Source of the DNA: an uncultured Granulosicoccaceae bacterium
GTDB lineage: Bacteria; Pseudomonadota; Gammaproteobacteria; Granulosicoccales; Granulosicoccaceae
NCBI GenBank assembly: GCA_937998875.1
Contig: CALLBO010000016.1
Coordinates: 41,716 to 105,715 of the forward strand
Direction of reading: 5' to 3'
Length of the DNA: 64,000 nucleotides
Of this stretch, positions 55,038 through 64,000 are shown in pieces. Made by a program: the position numbers and the translations under genes. Position 1 is the stretch's first letter. Each line of letters opens with the position of its first letter. The notes beneath the pieces were generated by a model that saw nothing but the letters and a program-made list of their open reading frames with translations, was not told where the DNA came from and did no database searches.

Positions 55038-55626
55038 GGCCGAGTTCTTTGAGATCCTGATAGCGATCCCCGATACGGTGGTGTGGTCGACCACCGGTAG
55101 CTGCACCAAGTACAATTACTAACTCATTGGCACGCGGTGCATCTGCAATTGAGAATTGAATAGTCAGATAGTGGGAACGACGACCGGCATCGTGTTTGTC
55201 CATTAACGGTATGGTGATTGGTGCGTTGGCTGGCCCGCGAGTATTGGCAAACGATAAATAGCTGGTAGCTCCCACTGCACTGCGATAGTTGTTGCCAAAC
55301 CTCAGGGTATGAATCAGTGCTGATGCGTGCTCTATCTCACCGTCCAGCCCTACCACTGCAGATTTTCCATAGGCCTCTATGTTCTCTCCCCCCGTGCCAC
55401 CTTTTGCATCACCGCCTGCAAGCTTAATCATTCGACTGGTCAGTGCTTCGCCGAGAATCGGGCCGTATTCATAGATTTCGGGATTCAGGTCTTCAACGTA
55501 GCGGCCAGCCCATGGGTTTTGAATCACTGCAGCAACGGCAAACATCCTCCACGGTTGTGGTGCTGGCTTGAAGCCCTCAATCAGGATTTCTTCATCGAAG
55601 GTGACGTATTTTCGAACGGCTGGCAT
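55009..55626 (-). CDS. AA_synth-family protein (amino acid synthesis family, PF06684-like)
   Basis: 205 residues from ATG 55626 (the frame is open to 55692 but MPAVRKYVTFDEEILIEG is the family start). Landmarks: AVIQNPWAGRYVEDL, YGPILGEALTSRM, EIEHASALIHTLRFGNNYR, TIPLMDKHDA, RANELVIVLGAATGGRPHHRIGDR (in parts). Despite the name, the true reaction of this family is not firmly known; it recurs in catabolic clusters. First gene of the four-gene set. Confidence 0.82.
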   Translation of the reverse strand: MPAVRKYVTFDEEILIEGFKPAPQPWRMFAVAAVIQNPWAGRYVEDLNPEIYEYGPILGEALTSRMIKLAGGDAKGGTGGENIEAYGKSAVVGLDGEIEHASALIHTLRFGNNYRSAVGATSYLSFANTRGPANAPITIPLMDKHDAGRRSHYLTIQFSIADAPRANELVIVLGAATGGRPHHRIGDRYQDLKELGHDVDNPAAI

Positions 55627-55852
55627 TTTAGGTATCTCTGCGTACTGATTTTCGCTCGCGCTATGGTAGCTTTTAGACAGTCTAAAATTCAACGAATACC
55701 ATTCTCCGACTCGCCTTGCTGCCCTAAACTGACAGTACTGCAGGGTGAGCCAGGGAGATATAGGCTAAGTTAAAATAGAAAGTGGCGAAAACAATCTATC
55801 CACTGTGATGCCGGCTCGTTACACTCCATTCTACTTCTAACAGGTATACCCA

Positions 55853-56731
55853 ATGAGCAACGTGATCGACGGCAAAGCATTTGCGGCAAACCTTCGTGCA
55901 GATTTGGGTGAGAAGATTGCCAGACTAAAGAGTCAGCACAACATTGTCCCCGGACTTGCCGTGGTGTTGGTCGGAGAGGATCCGGCCAGCCAGGTTTATG
56001 TTCGGAATAAAGGCAAGCAAACCGTTGAAGCTGGCATGCAGAGTTTTGAACATAAACTGCCGGACACTACATCGCAGGATGAGTTGATGACATTAATCGA
56101 TCAGCTCAATGCCGATGATGCGATACACGGGATCCTGGTTCAGCTACCACTGCCAAAGCAGATCGAAGAGGAGGCAGTGATAAATCATATCAACCCGGAA
56201 AAGGACGTTGACGGGTTTCATCTGAGCAACGTTGGTCGGCTGGCCATTGGTGATCCCGGAATTGTTCCGTGTACACCACTGGGATGCATCATGATGCTTA
56301 AAGATGCATTGGGTGATCTGTCCGGATTACATGCAGTGGTTGTGGGTCGTTCGAATATTGTCGGTAAGCCGATGGCGTCACTGCTGTTGCAGGAGAACTG
56401 CACTGTAGAAATAACGCACTCACGTACCAGAAACCTGCAGGAGGAGTGTCTGCGCGCGGACATTCTCGTCGCCGCAGTCGGGCGACCTGAAATGATCAAA
56501 GGGGATTGGGTAAAGCCTGGAGCCACGGTAATAGATGTGGGTATCAACCGAATCGATACAGAAGGCGGAAAGACTAAGCTGGTGGGTGATGTAGAGTTTT
56601 CTTCAGCTGCAAAAGTTGCCGGAAAAATCACTCCGGTGCCGGGTGGTGTCGGTCCAATGACTATTGCCTGTCTGTTGCACAACACCCTGCAGCAAGCCTG
56701 CAAGATTAACGGCGTGGATGTACCTGCGTAA
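55853..56731 (+). CDS. folD: Bifunctional methylenetetrahydrofolate dehydrogenase / cyclohydrolase
   Basis: 292 residues, makes 10-formyl-tetrahydrofolate from 5,10-methylene-tetrahydrofolate. Motifs: [16 protein letters not shown] with the catalytic Lys, [41 protein letters not shown] and [10 protein letters not shown]. Single gene on the plus strand, convergent with the acyltransferase. Confidence 0.97.
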   Translation: MSNVIDGKAFAANLRADLGEKIARLKSQHNIVPGLAVVLVGEDPASQVYVRNKGKQTVEAGMQSFEHKLPDTTSQDELMTLIDQLNADDAIHGILVQLPLPKQIEEEAVINHINPEKDVDGFHLSNVGRLAIGDPGIVPCTPLGCIMMLKDALGDLSGLHAVVVGRSNIVGKPMASLLLQENCTVEITHSRTRNLQEECLRADILVAAVGRPEMIKGDWVKPGATVIDVGINRIDTEGGKTKLVGDVEFSSAAKVAGKITPVPGGVGPMTIACLLHNTLQQACKINGVDVPA

Positions 56732-56754
56732 CACGTGACCTGCGTAACGGTTTT

Positions 56755-57726
56755 TTATGCGTAGCGTTTTGGAGTGTCGGGTGGTGACTTTCTAAAGCGC
56801 TTGTAATTCCACATGTACTGTGTCGGTGCAATCGCAATGCATGCTTCCACACACTTGTTTAGTGCTGTTGCGGAGATAATCGGGTCTTTGTCGTACAGTT
56901 CATCATTCGGCTTTAAATAGTGCATCCGGTAACCGCGTCCTTTTGGTAGTCTTTCAACCGCAGTAAAGATGACCGGCGCTCCGGTTTTGCGTGCCAGGTT
57001 ACTCATAAAGGTCATCGTGTAGGCGGGTACCCCGAACAACGGTGCAAACACACCATGATTCAAAGCGGGTTCCTGATCGGGCAGAATCGCAATAGCGTCC
57101 CCGTTCTTAAGCGCCCGTACCAGCTGCGCCAGTCCACGATTCGAAATCGGGTAGCACTTACCGCCAAATCGCTCTCGCGACGCAATTACTGGCTCGTCGA
57201 TACTGGTGTTTCGGTTTGGCCGGTAGAGAAAATGAATGGGTGCTTCGATGGACAACACCAGGCCTGCGAGCTCCCAGGCGCCGAAGTGGGGTGATGCGAC
57301 TATCACACCCCTGCCGAGAGATTTGGCCTGATCAAGATGGTGTCGGCCGATCTCTGCTGTGATCAGTGAGCGTACCCGGCTTTTTTCCCAGAACCAGAAT
57401 GGCCCGAGCTCGGTAACATTTTTACCGGTTTCACACAGATTGCGTCTTGCCTGAGCATCGCGTTGAGTATTGCTTTGTTCAGGGAAGCATAACGCTAGAT
57501 TGCGTTCGACGGTTTTGAGGTTTCGATCGGATCGCTTGAAGGTAAGCCACCCCACTGCAGTGCCAATGGCATGATTGAGTGGGAGCGGCAGGCATGCGAT
57601 CAAACGCAGCAATGCTCCTGCCATGGAAGTCGTGTTAATCAAGTCGCAGAGCCGGATCAGAACCGGATATGATAGGCCGGTGATACTTAAACGCAGGAGT
57701 GTGGCACGACGCTGGTTGCTCTGCAA
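56755..57726 (-). CDS. lpxL: Lipid A biosynthesis (LpxL/HtrB-type) lauroyl acyltransferase
   Basis: 323 residues. The acyltransferase motif is SPHFGAWE (His147 and Glu152), followed by YRPNRN, GGKCYPISNRGLAQLVRALKNG (in parts) and LPDQEP; the C-terminus is YMWNYKRFRKSP. It transfers a secondary acyl chain to lipid A at the inner membrane. Which of the LpxL, LpxM or LpxP positions it serves cannot be read. It overlaps the 5' side of dtd's leader on the other strand. Confidence 0.88.
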   Translation of the reverse strand: MQSNQRRATLLRLSITGLSYPVLIRLCDLINTTSMAGALLRLIACLPLPLNHAIGTAVGWLTFKRSDRNLKTVERNLALCFPEQSNTQRDAQARRNLCETGKNVTELGPFWFWEKSRVRSLITAEIGRHHLDQAKSLGRGVIVASPHFGAWELAGLVLSIEAPIHFLYRPNRNTSIDEPVIASRERFGGKCYPISNRGLAQLVRALKNGDAIAILPDQEPALNHGVFAPLFGVPAYTMTFMSNLARKTGAPVIFTAVERLPKGRGYRMHYLKPNDELYDKDPIISATALNKCVEACIAIAPTQYMWNYKRFRKSPPDTPKRYA

Positions 57727-57893
57727 TCGCCAGCCTGTGTCAACACACTGTGGGTGAGCAAGATGCTGTTCCGGGAGGCTGTCATCATCTGGGGCAATAT
57801 TGCCGTTTTAGGCAATCTCGGGATTGTCGTGCAAAAACCGCGCATCAAAGTCTCGCAGTTAACCAGTGGTGGAATATTAGAGGTGGATTCAGG

Positions 57894-58340
57894 TTGATCG
57901 CACTTTTACAGAGAGTCAGCTCAGCCAGCGTTTCGATTGGTGGCGAAATAACGGGCAGTATTGGTGTGGGTACGCTGGTGCTGGCAGCCGTTGAAGTCGG
58001 AGACACAGAGGCAACTGCCGCAAAAATGGTTCGGAAAATTTCCCGCTACCGGATGTTTTCAGATGACAACGGCCGCATGAATCTCAGTCTGCTGGATACT
58101 GGCGGGGAGTTGCTGCTGGTGCCGCAATTCACACTCGCCGCCGATACCGGGCGCGGTTTGCGACCGGGTTTCAGTAAAGGTGCATCTCCTGCCGAAGGAC
58201 GTCTGCTATTTGATACACTGGTAAGTCTTGCTGGTGAACTGGGTTGCCGCGTACAAGCCGGTCAGTTCGGTGCCGACATGCAGGTAGCGCTGGTGAATGA
58301 TGGACCGGTGACCTTTTGGTTGCAGGAATCGCCTGTTTGA
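57894..58340 (+). CDS. dtd: D-aminoacyl-tRNA deacylase
   Basis: 148 residues. It removes D-amino acids from tRNA. Start TTG 57894 with AGGTGG upstream gives LIALLQRVSSASVSIGGE, matching the family start; the longer open frame to 57699 is not coding. Motifs: LLLVPQFTLAADTGRGLRPGFS with the conserved Thr/Gln site, and the C-terminal FGADMQVALVNDGPVTFWL containing the Gly-cisPro-like loop. Confidence 0.93.
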   Translation: MIALLQRVSSASVSIGGEITGSIGVGTLVLAAVEVGDTEATAAKMVRKISRYRMFSDDNGRMNLSLLDTGGELLLVPQFTLAADTGRGLRPGFSKGASPAEGRLLFDTLVSLAGELGCRVQAGQFGADMQVALVNDGPVTFWLQESPV

Positions 58341-58377
58341 TTCTCCGATTTAAGATTTTAGAAATTGCCGAAAAAAG

Positions 58378-58971
58378 ATGAATACACGTACCGCAAGCGT
58401 ATCGCGAAACACCAATGAGACCAGGATTGTGGTCGACCTTGATCTTGATGGAAGCGGTAAGGGTACCTTTAATACCGGCGTACCATTTTTCGAGCATATG
58501 CTGGATCAACTATGCAGACACGGCATGCTCGATCTTACGGTCGAGTGCGATGGTGATACCCACATTGACGATCATCACTCTGTCGAAGATACGGGGATTG
58601 TCATTGGGCAGGCGTTTGCGCAGGCACTTGGTGATAAAGCCGGTATTAACCGCTATGGCCACGCCTATGTGCCATTGGATGAAGCCTTGTCTCGAGTGGT
58701 GATTGATTTTTCCGGTCGGCCTGGTTTGCACTTTGACTGCGTGTTTAACAGAGACAAAGTAGGAACCTTCGATGTTGAGCTTTGCTACGAGTTTTTTCAC
58801 GGCTTTGTTAATCATGCCGGTGCTACCCTGCACATAGATAACATCAAAGGTGAGAATGAACACCACAAGATTGAAACCGTCTTTAAGGCATTTGGTCGTG
58901 CGATAAGAATGGCGGTTGAGTCTGATGCAAAGCTCGGTGGTAAACCGGCATCAACTAAAGGTGTGCTGTAG
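58378..58971 (+). CDS. hisB: Imidazoleglycerol-phosphate dehydratase
   Basis: 197 residues, monofunctional HisB without the phosphatase domain found in enteric bacteria. Mn-binding His/Glu motifs are [11 protein letters not shown] and [17 protein letters not shown]; the start [14 protein letters not shown] and [13 protein letters not shown] are typical. First gene of hisBHAFIE; hisG, hisD and hisC are not in the window. Confidence 0.97.
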   Translation: MNTRTASVSRNTNETRIVVDLDLDGSGKGTFNTGVPFFEHMLDQLCRHGMLDLTVECDGDTHIDDHHSVEDTGIVIGQAFAQALGDKAGINRYGHAYVPLDEALSRVVIDFSGRPGLHFDCVFNRDKVGTFDVELCYEFFHGFVNHAGATLHIDNIKGENEHHKIETVFKAFGRAIRMAVESDAKLGGKPASTKGVL

Positions 58972-59016
58972 GCGAATGGAAGACCTGATTTACTATCGTC
59001 GCGGACACTCATTGGC

Positions 59017-59649
59017 ATGACAACGATTGCGATTGTCGACTACGGCATGGGGAATCTGCGCTCTGTGGCCAAGGCATTGGAGCACGTAGCGCCCAGGGCT
59101 CGTATTACAGTGACTTCCTCGGCCACTGACATCGCCGCGGCCGATCGGGTGGTTTTTCCAGGTCAGGGTGCGGCACGCGATTGTATGGCGAGTCTGCGTT
59201 CGCATAATCTTATTGAGTCTATAGCGGGTGCGTTTAAAAACAAACCGTTTCTCGGCATCTGCATGGGCCTGCAGGTTTTGTTTGAGTTAAGTGACGAGAA
59301 TGACGGTGTGCCATGTCTGGGTTATGTGGAAGGTAGCGTAATGCGCTTTGAGCGATCAGCCGGGGAGCGCGAATTCAAAATTCCACATATGGGTTGGAAC
59401 CAGGTTGGCCAGTCTGTCGATCACAAGCTGTGGAATAAAATTGAAGATAATTCGCACTTCTACTTTGTGCATAGTTTTTATGTAGAGCCTGAAGATAAGG
59501 AGATAGTTTCAGGTACAACGTCCTATCTGGTGGACTTCTGCAGTGCGATTGCAAGCCACAACATATTCGCCACTCAGTTTCACCCGGAAAAAAGTGCAGA
59601 GAGTGGCTTGCAATTGTTAAAAAATTTCAGTGAATGGCAGCCGGTTTAA
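59017..59649 (+). CDS. hisH: Imidazole glycerol phosphate synthase, glutaminase subunit
   Basis: 210 residues, class I glutamine amidotransferase feeding ammonia to HisF. Nucleophile Cys in GICMGLQVLFE, His/Glu in QFHPEKS, oxyanion region FPGQGAARDC. The start IAIVDYGMGNLRSV is typical. It stands 45 bp after hisB; hisA begins 8 bp after its stop. Confidence 0.97.
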   Translation: MTTIAIVDYGMGNLRSVAKALEHVAPRARITVTSSATDIAAADRVVFPGQGAARDCMASLRSHNLIESIAGAFKNKPFLGICMGLQVLFELSDENDGVPCLGYVEGSVMRFERSAGEREFKIPHMGWNQVGQSVDHKLWNKIEDNSHFYFVHSFYVEPEDKEIVSGTTSYLVDFCSAIASHNIFATQFHPEKSAESGLQLLKNFSEWQPV

Positions 59650-59657
59650 AAAACGCT

Positions 59658-60407
59658 ATGCAAATTATCCCCGCAATAGATCTTAAAGATGGTCAGTGTG
59701 TTCGACTAAAACAGGGCCGGATGGACGATGATACGGTTTTCTCTGATGATGTGGTCGCGACCGCAGGCCGATGGGTGGATGCAGGTACAAGCAGGTTGCA
59801 TATTGTAGATTTGGATGGTGCGTTCGCTGGCGAGCCGCGCAACGGTGAGATTATTCGCGAGGTTTGTAAATCTTATCCGGACTTGCAGATACAGGTTGGT
59901 GGAGGCATTCGGGATGAAAACATCGCAGCGCGTTATATAGATGCAGGGGTGCAATGGATAATTATCGGTACTCAGGCGGTACGGGAACCTGCAATAGTCG
60001 AGCGGCTTTGCAAGCGTCATCCGGGTAACGTGATCGTCGGGCTGGATGCGCGGGATGGCAAAGTCGCATTGAGTGGCTGGGCTGAAAACTCAGATCAGGA
60101 TGCGATTGAACTTGCAAAGTCTTTTGAAGGCGTTGGTGTCAGTGGCATTGTTTATACGGATATCGAGCGTGACGGCATGATGCAGGGTTTCAATTCAGAA
60201 GCCACTGCAGCGCTGGCACGGGAGATTGATATTCCCGTTTATGCATCAGGTGGTGTCAACTCTTACGAGGATATCGACAGGCTCTGTCAGATAGCGGATG
60301 TGGGTGTTGCCGGTGCGATTGTCGGTCGTGCAATGTATGACGGAACTATTGAGCTTGAAGCAGCTCAGCGGCAGGTTGAAACAACACTGGCAGGACTTTC
60401 GAACTGA
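59658..60407 (+). CDS. hisA: ProFAR isomerase (HisA)
   Basis: 249 residues, TIM barrel that isomerises the aminoaldose ProFAR to PRFAR. MQIIPAIDLKDGQCVRL begins at ATG 59658; the frame is open 8 codons earlier, inside hisH, but that is not the family start. The catalytic Asp8 (AIDL) and Asp in TDIERDGM are present; GGGIRD and ASGGV are the phosphate loops. Its TGA stop overlaps a mini-ORF start. Confidence 0.97.
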   Translation: MQIIPAIDLKDGQCVRLKQGRMDDDTVFSDDVVATAGRWVDAGTSRLHIVDLDGAFAGEPRNGEIIREVCKSYPDLQIQVGGGIRDENIAARYIDAGVQWIIIGTQAVREPAIVERLCKRHPGNVIVGLDARDGKVALSGWAENSDQDAIELAKSFEGVGVSGIVYTDIERDGMMQGFNSEATAALAREIDIPVYASGGVNSYEDIDRLCQIADVGVAGAIVGRAMYDGTIELEAAQRQVETTLAGLSN

Positions 60408-60462
60408 TGGGCCTGGTGAGCTTGATGGGCCCGTGTGAGCTAGTGGGCCCGGTGAACTGATG
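60404..60462 (+). repeat. 18-nt repeats forming a 17-codon mini-ORF between hisA and hisF
   Basis: Three imperfect copies of an 18-nt unit (each like TGATGGGCCTGGTGAGCT) fill the hisA-hisF gap and a fourth similar copy is the hisF start itself. They form an ORF at 60407-60460 reading [17 protein letters not shown]. Its ATG overlaps the hisA stop as TGATG and its own TGA overlaps the hisF ATG as TGATG. It may only be a coupling spacer. Confidence 0.75.
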
Positions 60463-61233
60463 GGTTTGGCTAAGCGGGTTATTCCCTGCCTCGATGTTGA
60501 TGGGGGTCGGGTTGTTAAAGGCATCAACTTTGTCGATATTGTCGATGCCGGTGATCCGGTAGAAGCGGCACGTCGATATGGCGACGCCGGTGCGGATGAG
60601 CTGACCTTTTTAGATATCACTGCAAGTGTTGATAATCGAGACACCATTTATCACGTCGTTGAAAAGGTCGCCTCGGAAGTTTTTATCCCGTTAACTGTCG
60701 GTGGTGGAGTGCGCGCGGTGTCTGACATTCGAAAACTGTTAAACGCTGGCGCTGATAAAGTCAGCATTAACACCGCAGCTGTACATAACCCGGCACTGGT
60801 TAAAGAGGCGGCTGATCACGTTGGCAGTCAGTGTATAGTCGTGGCGATTGATGCCAAAGGCGTGCACCGTGAAGGTGAAACACCGCGCTGGGAAATATTC
60901 ACCCACGGGGGTCGTAAAGAGACCGGACTCGATGCAATAGAGTGGGCAATCAAAATGACAGAGCTTGGTGCAGGTGAGTTGCTGGTCACTAGTATGGATC
61001 GTGACGGTACCAAGTCCGGTTTCAACTTACCGCTCACCCGCGCGATTGCAGATGCAGTGTCGGTACCGGTGATTGCTTCGGGTGGTGTCGGTACCCTGGA
61101 ACATCTTGTTGAAGGTGTTGAGCAGGGTGGTGCTAATGCAGTGCTGGCGGCGAGCATTTTCCACTTCGGTGAATACACGGTGTCACAGGCAAAGCAGGCC
61201 ATGCGGGACGCCGGTATCGAGGTACGGCTATGA
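60460..61233 (+). CDS. hisF: Imidazole glycerol phosphate synthase, cyclase subunit
   Basis: 257 residues, TIM barrel partner of HisH. Start [21 protein letters not shown] (with catalytic Asp11 region), [26 protein letters not shown], the second catalytic Asp in [22 protein letters not shown]. The ATG overlaps the preceding mini-ORF stop, and its own end overlaps hisI by 4 bases (ATGA). Confidence 0.97.
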   Translation: MGLAKRVIPCLDVDGGRVVKGINFVDIVDAGDPVEAARRYGDAGADELTFLDITASVDNRDTIYHVVEKVASEVFIPLTVGGGVRAVSDIRKLLNAGADKVSINTAAVHNPALVKEAADHVGSQCIVVAIDAKGVHREGETPRWEIFTHGGRKETGLDAIEWAIKMTELGAGELLVTSMDRDGTKSGFNLPLTRAIADAVSVPVIASGGVGTLEHLVEGVEQGGANAVLAASIFHFGEYTVSQAKQAMRDAGIEVRL

Positions 61234-61667
61234 CCGTAGTAACGCTCCCGGCTGACTGGCTCGATGAATTAAAGTGGGATGAGCAAGGTCTGATTCCGGC
61301 AATTGCTCAGGATGATCAGACCGGTGATGTACTGATGGTGGCATGGATGAACCGCGATGCGCTAGCCAGGACCGTTGAAACCGGCCAGGCGGTTTACTGG
61401 TCGCGATCGCGCAAAAAGTTGTGGCACAAGGGCGAGTCTTCCGGCCATCTGCAGCGGGTATCTGATATTCGCACCGACTGTGATGCCGATGTCATTTTGC
61501 TCAAAGTTCAGCAAACCGGTGGGATTGCCTGCCACACCGGCCGATACAGCTGCTTTTACCGACAGCTCCAAAAAAAGTCCGATAGTAAGCAGACAGATAG
61601 CCATAAATGGCGTGAAACCGACCCGATAATCAAAGATCCGGGCGAAATTTATCCCGGTGACCAGTAA
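61230..61667 (+). CDS. hisI: Phosphoribosyl-AMP cyclohydrolase
   Basis: 145 residues, single-domain HisI. Metal and zinc residues: [13 protein letters not shown] and [14 protein letters not shown]; also [26 protein letters not shown] (in parts). It overlaps hisF by 4 bases. HisE is a separate gene 9 bp downstream, unlike the enteric HisIE fusion. The last 30 residues are a polar tail. Confidence 0.96.
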   Translation: MTVVTLPADWLDELKWDEQGLIPAIAQDDQTGDVLMVAWMNRDALARTVETGQAVYWSRSRKKLWHKGESSGHLQRVSDIRTDCDADVILLKVQQTGGIACHTGRYSCFYRQLQKKSDSKQTDSHKWRETDPIIKDPGEIYPGDQ

Positions 61668-61676
61668 ACTCCCCCT

Positions 61677-62000
61677 ATGAGCGATAAAATACTCGGAGAT
61701 CTGGCGCTGGAGCTTGAAAAGCGAAAGTCGTCAGATGCGGCAGATTCTTATGTGGCGAGCTTGTATAAGGCAGGAACAGACGCCATTCTAAAAAAGGTGG
61801 GCGAAGAGGCCACAGAAACTATAATTGCCGTAAAATCGGGCAAACGCGATGATATCGTTCACGAGACCGCCGATCTGTGGTTCCACACATTAGTGATGCT
61901 GGCAGAGCAAGGCCTGGGTCCTGAGGATGTGTTGCAGGAGCTTCAGCGTCGCTTCGGTGAGTCCGGGCACGATGAAAAAGCGTCCCGTCGCCGCCAGTAG
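61677..62000 (+). CDS. hisE: Phosphoribosyl-ATP pyrophosphohydrolase
   Basis: 107 residues, MazG-like helical fold. [13 protein letters not shown] and [23 protein letters not shown] contain the metal-binding Glu/Asp set. Last gene of the his set; tatA follows 54 bp later, an order known in several gammaproteobacteria. Confidence 0.95.
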   Translation: MSDKILGDLALELEKRKSSDAADSYVASLYKAGTDAILKKVGEEATETIIAVKSGKRDDIVHETADLWFHTLVMLAEQGLGPEDVLQELQRRFGESGHDEKASRRRQ

Positions 62001-62054
62001 ATTGCCCACACCGCACACTGACAACTGAAAATATTTTATAAAGAGGCTAACGTT

Positions 62055-62282
62055 ATGATGCCAAGTATTCCCCAACTATTGATTGTATTGGCCATTGTGG
62101 TTCTGATATTCGGCGCTAAGAGATTACGTAATCTCGGTGGTGATCTCGGAGGTGCGGTTAAAGGATTTAAAGAAGCTGTAAAAGAAGATGGAACTGCTGA
62201 TGGTGACGATGCTGAAGCCGGCAAGCTTGAGAATGTGGCAGAGCGGGTTGCCGATGAAGTTAAAGATAAGAAAGAAGTCTGA
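62055..62282 (+). CDS. tatA: Sec-independent protein translocase subunit TatA
   Basis: 75 residues: membrane helix ([15 protein letters not shown]), Phe-Gly hinge (FGAKRL), amphipathic helix ([14 protein letters not shown]) and an acidic tail. TatA forms the pore for folded proteins. ATG 62055 is followed by a second ATG. First of tatABC. Confidence 0.95.
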   Translation: MMPSIPQLLIVLAIVVLIFGAKRLRNLGGDLGGAVKGFKEAVKEDGTADGDDAEAGKLENVAERVADEVKDKKEV

Positions 62283-62313
62283 TCTGAACCTGCATTTGCC
62301 GGAGTAGCACGCC

Positions 62314-62871
62314 ATGTTTGACATGGGTTTTCAGGAAGTCGTTCTCATTGGAATAATTGCTCTGATCATTATCGGACCCGAGCGACTGCCATCGGTTGCG
62401 CGTAACATCGGTAAATATGTTGGCAAGATGCAGCGCTTTGTTGCCGGTGTTAAAAGTGACATCGCGTCCGAGTTGCAAACTGATGAACTGCGCAACATGT
62501 TATCCAGCCAGGAAGATCAGATTCGCGAATTGAAGACGATGGTAAAAGAGACGCAGTCTGATCTTGAGAAAACGGCAAAGCAAGCGCAGAAGTCTGTCAG
62601 CGAAGGGATGGATGGTGCAGTTGCTCAGGTGAAAGATGCGGCGGAGGTGGCCAAAGAGTCAGCTACTGAAAATAGCAATAAAATGAAAGATATTGCTCGA
62701 GCCGCCGGTTACAATACTTACGGTGAGATAGAAGATCAGGCCTTGAATGGTAGCGAAACCAGTACTGCGACCAGTGCTGCGACCAGTACAGTGGCCAATG
62801 CAGAAGATCAGAAGTCTAACAACAATAATGATCCTGATTTAAAAGATCAGGACTCCAGCCAGTCTGCATGA
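62314..62871 (+). CDS. tatB: Sec-independent protein translocase subunit TatB
   Basis: 185 residues: MFDMGFQEVVLIGIIALIIIGPERLP (given in parts: MFDMGFQEV, GPERLP) with the conserved Glu in the first helix, then an amphipathic helix and a long coiled, Ser/Thr-rich acidic tail (TATSAATSTVANAE). TatB receives substrates with TatC. It starts 31 bp after tatA. Confidence 0.95.
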   Translation: MFDMGFQEVVLIGIIALIIIGPERLPSVARNIGKYVGKMQRFVAGVKSDIASELQTDELRNMLSSQEDQIRELKTMVKETQSDLEKTAKQAQKSVSEGMDGAVAQVKDAAEVAKESATENSNKMKDIARAAGYNTYGEIEDQALNGSETSTATSAATSTVANAEDQKSNNNNDPDLKDQDSSQSA

Positions 62872-62926
62872 ACCTGCGTTCCGTCAAACAAGCGAGCCTG
62901 CGGGTTAAAAAGCGAACCCTGTAGTT

Positions 62927-63763
62927 ATGAGCAACAAAATTCCAGGTGATGGCGAAGGTGCAGAGATGGGGCTATTGTCGCATCTTGTCGAGCTTCGGGA
63001 CCGACTGCTACGCATGCTGCTTGCGGTGGGTATTTTCTTTTTATGTTTGTTTCCGTTCTCTAAAACCATTTGGACTTATCTGTCCGAGCCGCTAACAAGG
63101 CACGCGGGAACAATGCAGGCGATCGATATCGCGTCCCCGTTTCTTATTCCGTTTAAAGTCTGTTTACTGCTTTCTGTAATACTTGCAGCACCGGTACTGC
63201 TTTATCAGATCTGGGCTTTTGTTGCTCCCGGATTATACAAACATGAGAAACGGCTTGTTACGCCGTTACTTGTCTCCAGCACCTTGCTGTTTTATCTCGG
63301 TATGGCATTCGCGTACTTTGTGGTGTTTCCACTGGTATTCGGGTTTTTTAACCGTGTTGCCCCTGAAGGTGTTGAGGTTGTGCCCGATATTGGTCGCTAC
63401 CTGGATTTTATTATCACTATTTTTATTGCCTTTGGTGTGGCGTTTGAAGTGCCTGTAGCAACAGTTCTGTTGGTTGCGATCGGCGTGACAACACCGGAAG
63501 ATCTCGCGAAGAAACGACCGTATTTTATTGTCTGTGCGTTCATTATCGGAATGTTCCTGACGCCACCGGATGTAATTTCCCAGACGCTGCTGGCAATTCC
63601 GATGTGGCTGCTCTATGAAGTAGGGATATTTTTCTCGCGTGCCTTTTTAAAGCGTAAGCAAGAGTTCTCGGAAGCTGCAGAGGCGAAATACAATGAAGCC
63701 GACATGACTGCCGAAGAGGAAGCTGCGGCGGATGAGCTGAATAATAGTGAAGTGCCTAAGTAG
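62927..63763 (+). CDS. tatC: Sec-independent protein translocase subunit TatC
   Basis: 278 residues, six membrane helices. [46 protein letters not shown], and [29 protein letters not shown] (in parts) are the TatC marks. Its C-terminus has an acidic extension ([16 protein letters not shown]). It receives twin-arginine signal peptides. Confidence 0.97.
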   Translation: MSNKIPGDGEGAEMGLLSHLVELRDRLLRMLLAVGIFFLCLFPFSKTIWTYLSEPLTRHAGTMQAIDIASPFLIPFKVCLLLSVILAAPVLLYQIWAFVAPGLYKHEKRLVTPLLVSSTLLFYLGMAFAYFVVFPLVFGFFNRVAPEGVEVVPDIGRYLDFIITIFIAFGVAFEVPVATVLLVAIGVTTPEDLAKKRPYFIVCAFIIGMFLTPPDVISQTLLAIPMWLLYEVGIFFSRAFLKRKQEFSEAAEAKYNEADMTAEEEAAADELNNSEVPK

Positions 63764-63854
63764 GATTTTTCGTATTCACTTACGTTGTGCTCCGGCTTTT
63801 AAAAATCCAGTCTACCCAATTAAAAACTACTAAAAATTCAGGGCGATTACGTTC

Positions 63855-64000
63855 ATGATGATCAGTGCGAAACCTCCCAGACGTGCCACCATGCTGATTA
63901 TCATGGATGGCATTGGCATGAACCCGAGTAAGCTTGACAATGCAGTTGCTCTCGCTAAGACGCCAAATCTTGACGAGCTCTATTCATCTAATCCGGTAAC
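63855..64000 (+). CDS. gpmI: 2,3-bisphosphoglycerate-independent phosphoglycerate mutase, 5' end
   Basis: The window ends 146 bases into this gene. The visible residues read ATMLIIMDGIGMNP then LDNAVALAKTPNLDELY, which matches the N-terminal metal-binding Asp-Gly-x-Gly motif and the DNA-x-x-AKTP segment of GpmI, although the usual DGWG/DGYG is DGIG. The start is the ATG at 63855 or 63858. Glycolytic enzyme, cytoplasmic. Confidence 0.85.
   Translation, partial: MMISAKPPRRATMLIIMDGIGMNPSKLDNAVALAKTPNLDELYSSNPV

Overview
The window looks like a chromosomal segment of a gammaproteobacterium. The main evidence is conserved gene order: rsmD / ftsY-ftsE-ftsX-rpoH, hisB-hisH-hisA-hisF-hisI-hisE followed by tatA-tatB-tatC, ubiK next to comM (yifB), rpmB-rpmG, and a prkA-yeaH-spoVR block. 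It is mostly housekeeping DNA of medium GC. Several DUF families, a PPi-type phosphofructokinase and ABC and catabolic loci suggest a free-living, probably aquatic, heterotroph, but I cannot place it below class level.

Layout. 1-690: 3' part of heme O synthase. 886-8433: a Val/Glu-rich secreted protein, then rpoH, ftsX, ftsE and ftsY on the minus strand, diverging from rsmD, coaD and a YfhL-type ferredoxin, then mutM. A perfect CIRCE operator lies over the apparent rpoH promoter, and FtsE has lost several ABC motifs. 8527-12530: a four-gene Gld-like ABC export operon with a DUF4340 partner. 12692-13171: rpmB-rpmG with terminator. 13333-19754: Fe-S protein, folB, MidA-type methyltransferase, small secreted and membrane proteins, VanZ, DUF3179 and a lipoprotein with a Thr-Asp-Gly repeat. 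19843-26738: two divergent units, an XRE/cupin-regulated set of catabolic enzymes against a polar-amino-acid-type ABC importer; between the importer's binding-protein gene and last permease are two mutually exclusive hairpins. 27024-35150: HNH protein, cca, a lipoprotein aminopeptidase, and prkA-yeaH-spoVR. 35197-44030: NDUFA9-like protein, Na+/H+ antiporter, YgjP-like metallopeptidase, zapE, a disordered Asn/Arg-rich protein, a gene-poor stretch, ubiK and comM.

44031-48884 is the accessory region. It sits directly after comM, is visibly AT-richer than its flanks, and carries a 1119-residue NACHT-like STAND NTPase followed in another frame by a PD-(D/E)XK-like nuclease domain. A cold-shock-protein remnant borders it on the left and a second, diverged 69-bp fragment of comM on the right. 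I read it as a candidate defence island inserted at comM, with the NTPase-nuclease gene probably broken, or recoded, by a +1 shift near 47690.

48885-55626: DUF4159 protein, small periplasmic protein, PPi-phosphofructokinase, and a second catabolic set (aldehyde dehydrogenase, luciferase-like monooxygenase, alpha/beta hydrolase, AA_synth-family protein). 55853-64000: folD, lpxL-type acyltransferase, dtd, the his genes, tatABC and the start of gpmI. The hisA-hisF junction holds an 18-nt triplicated repeat that forms a 17-codon mini-ORF overlapping both neighbours. No tRNA, rRNA, CRISPR array or intact insertion sequence was recognised.
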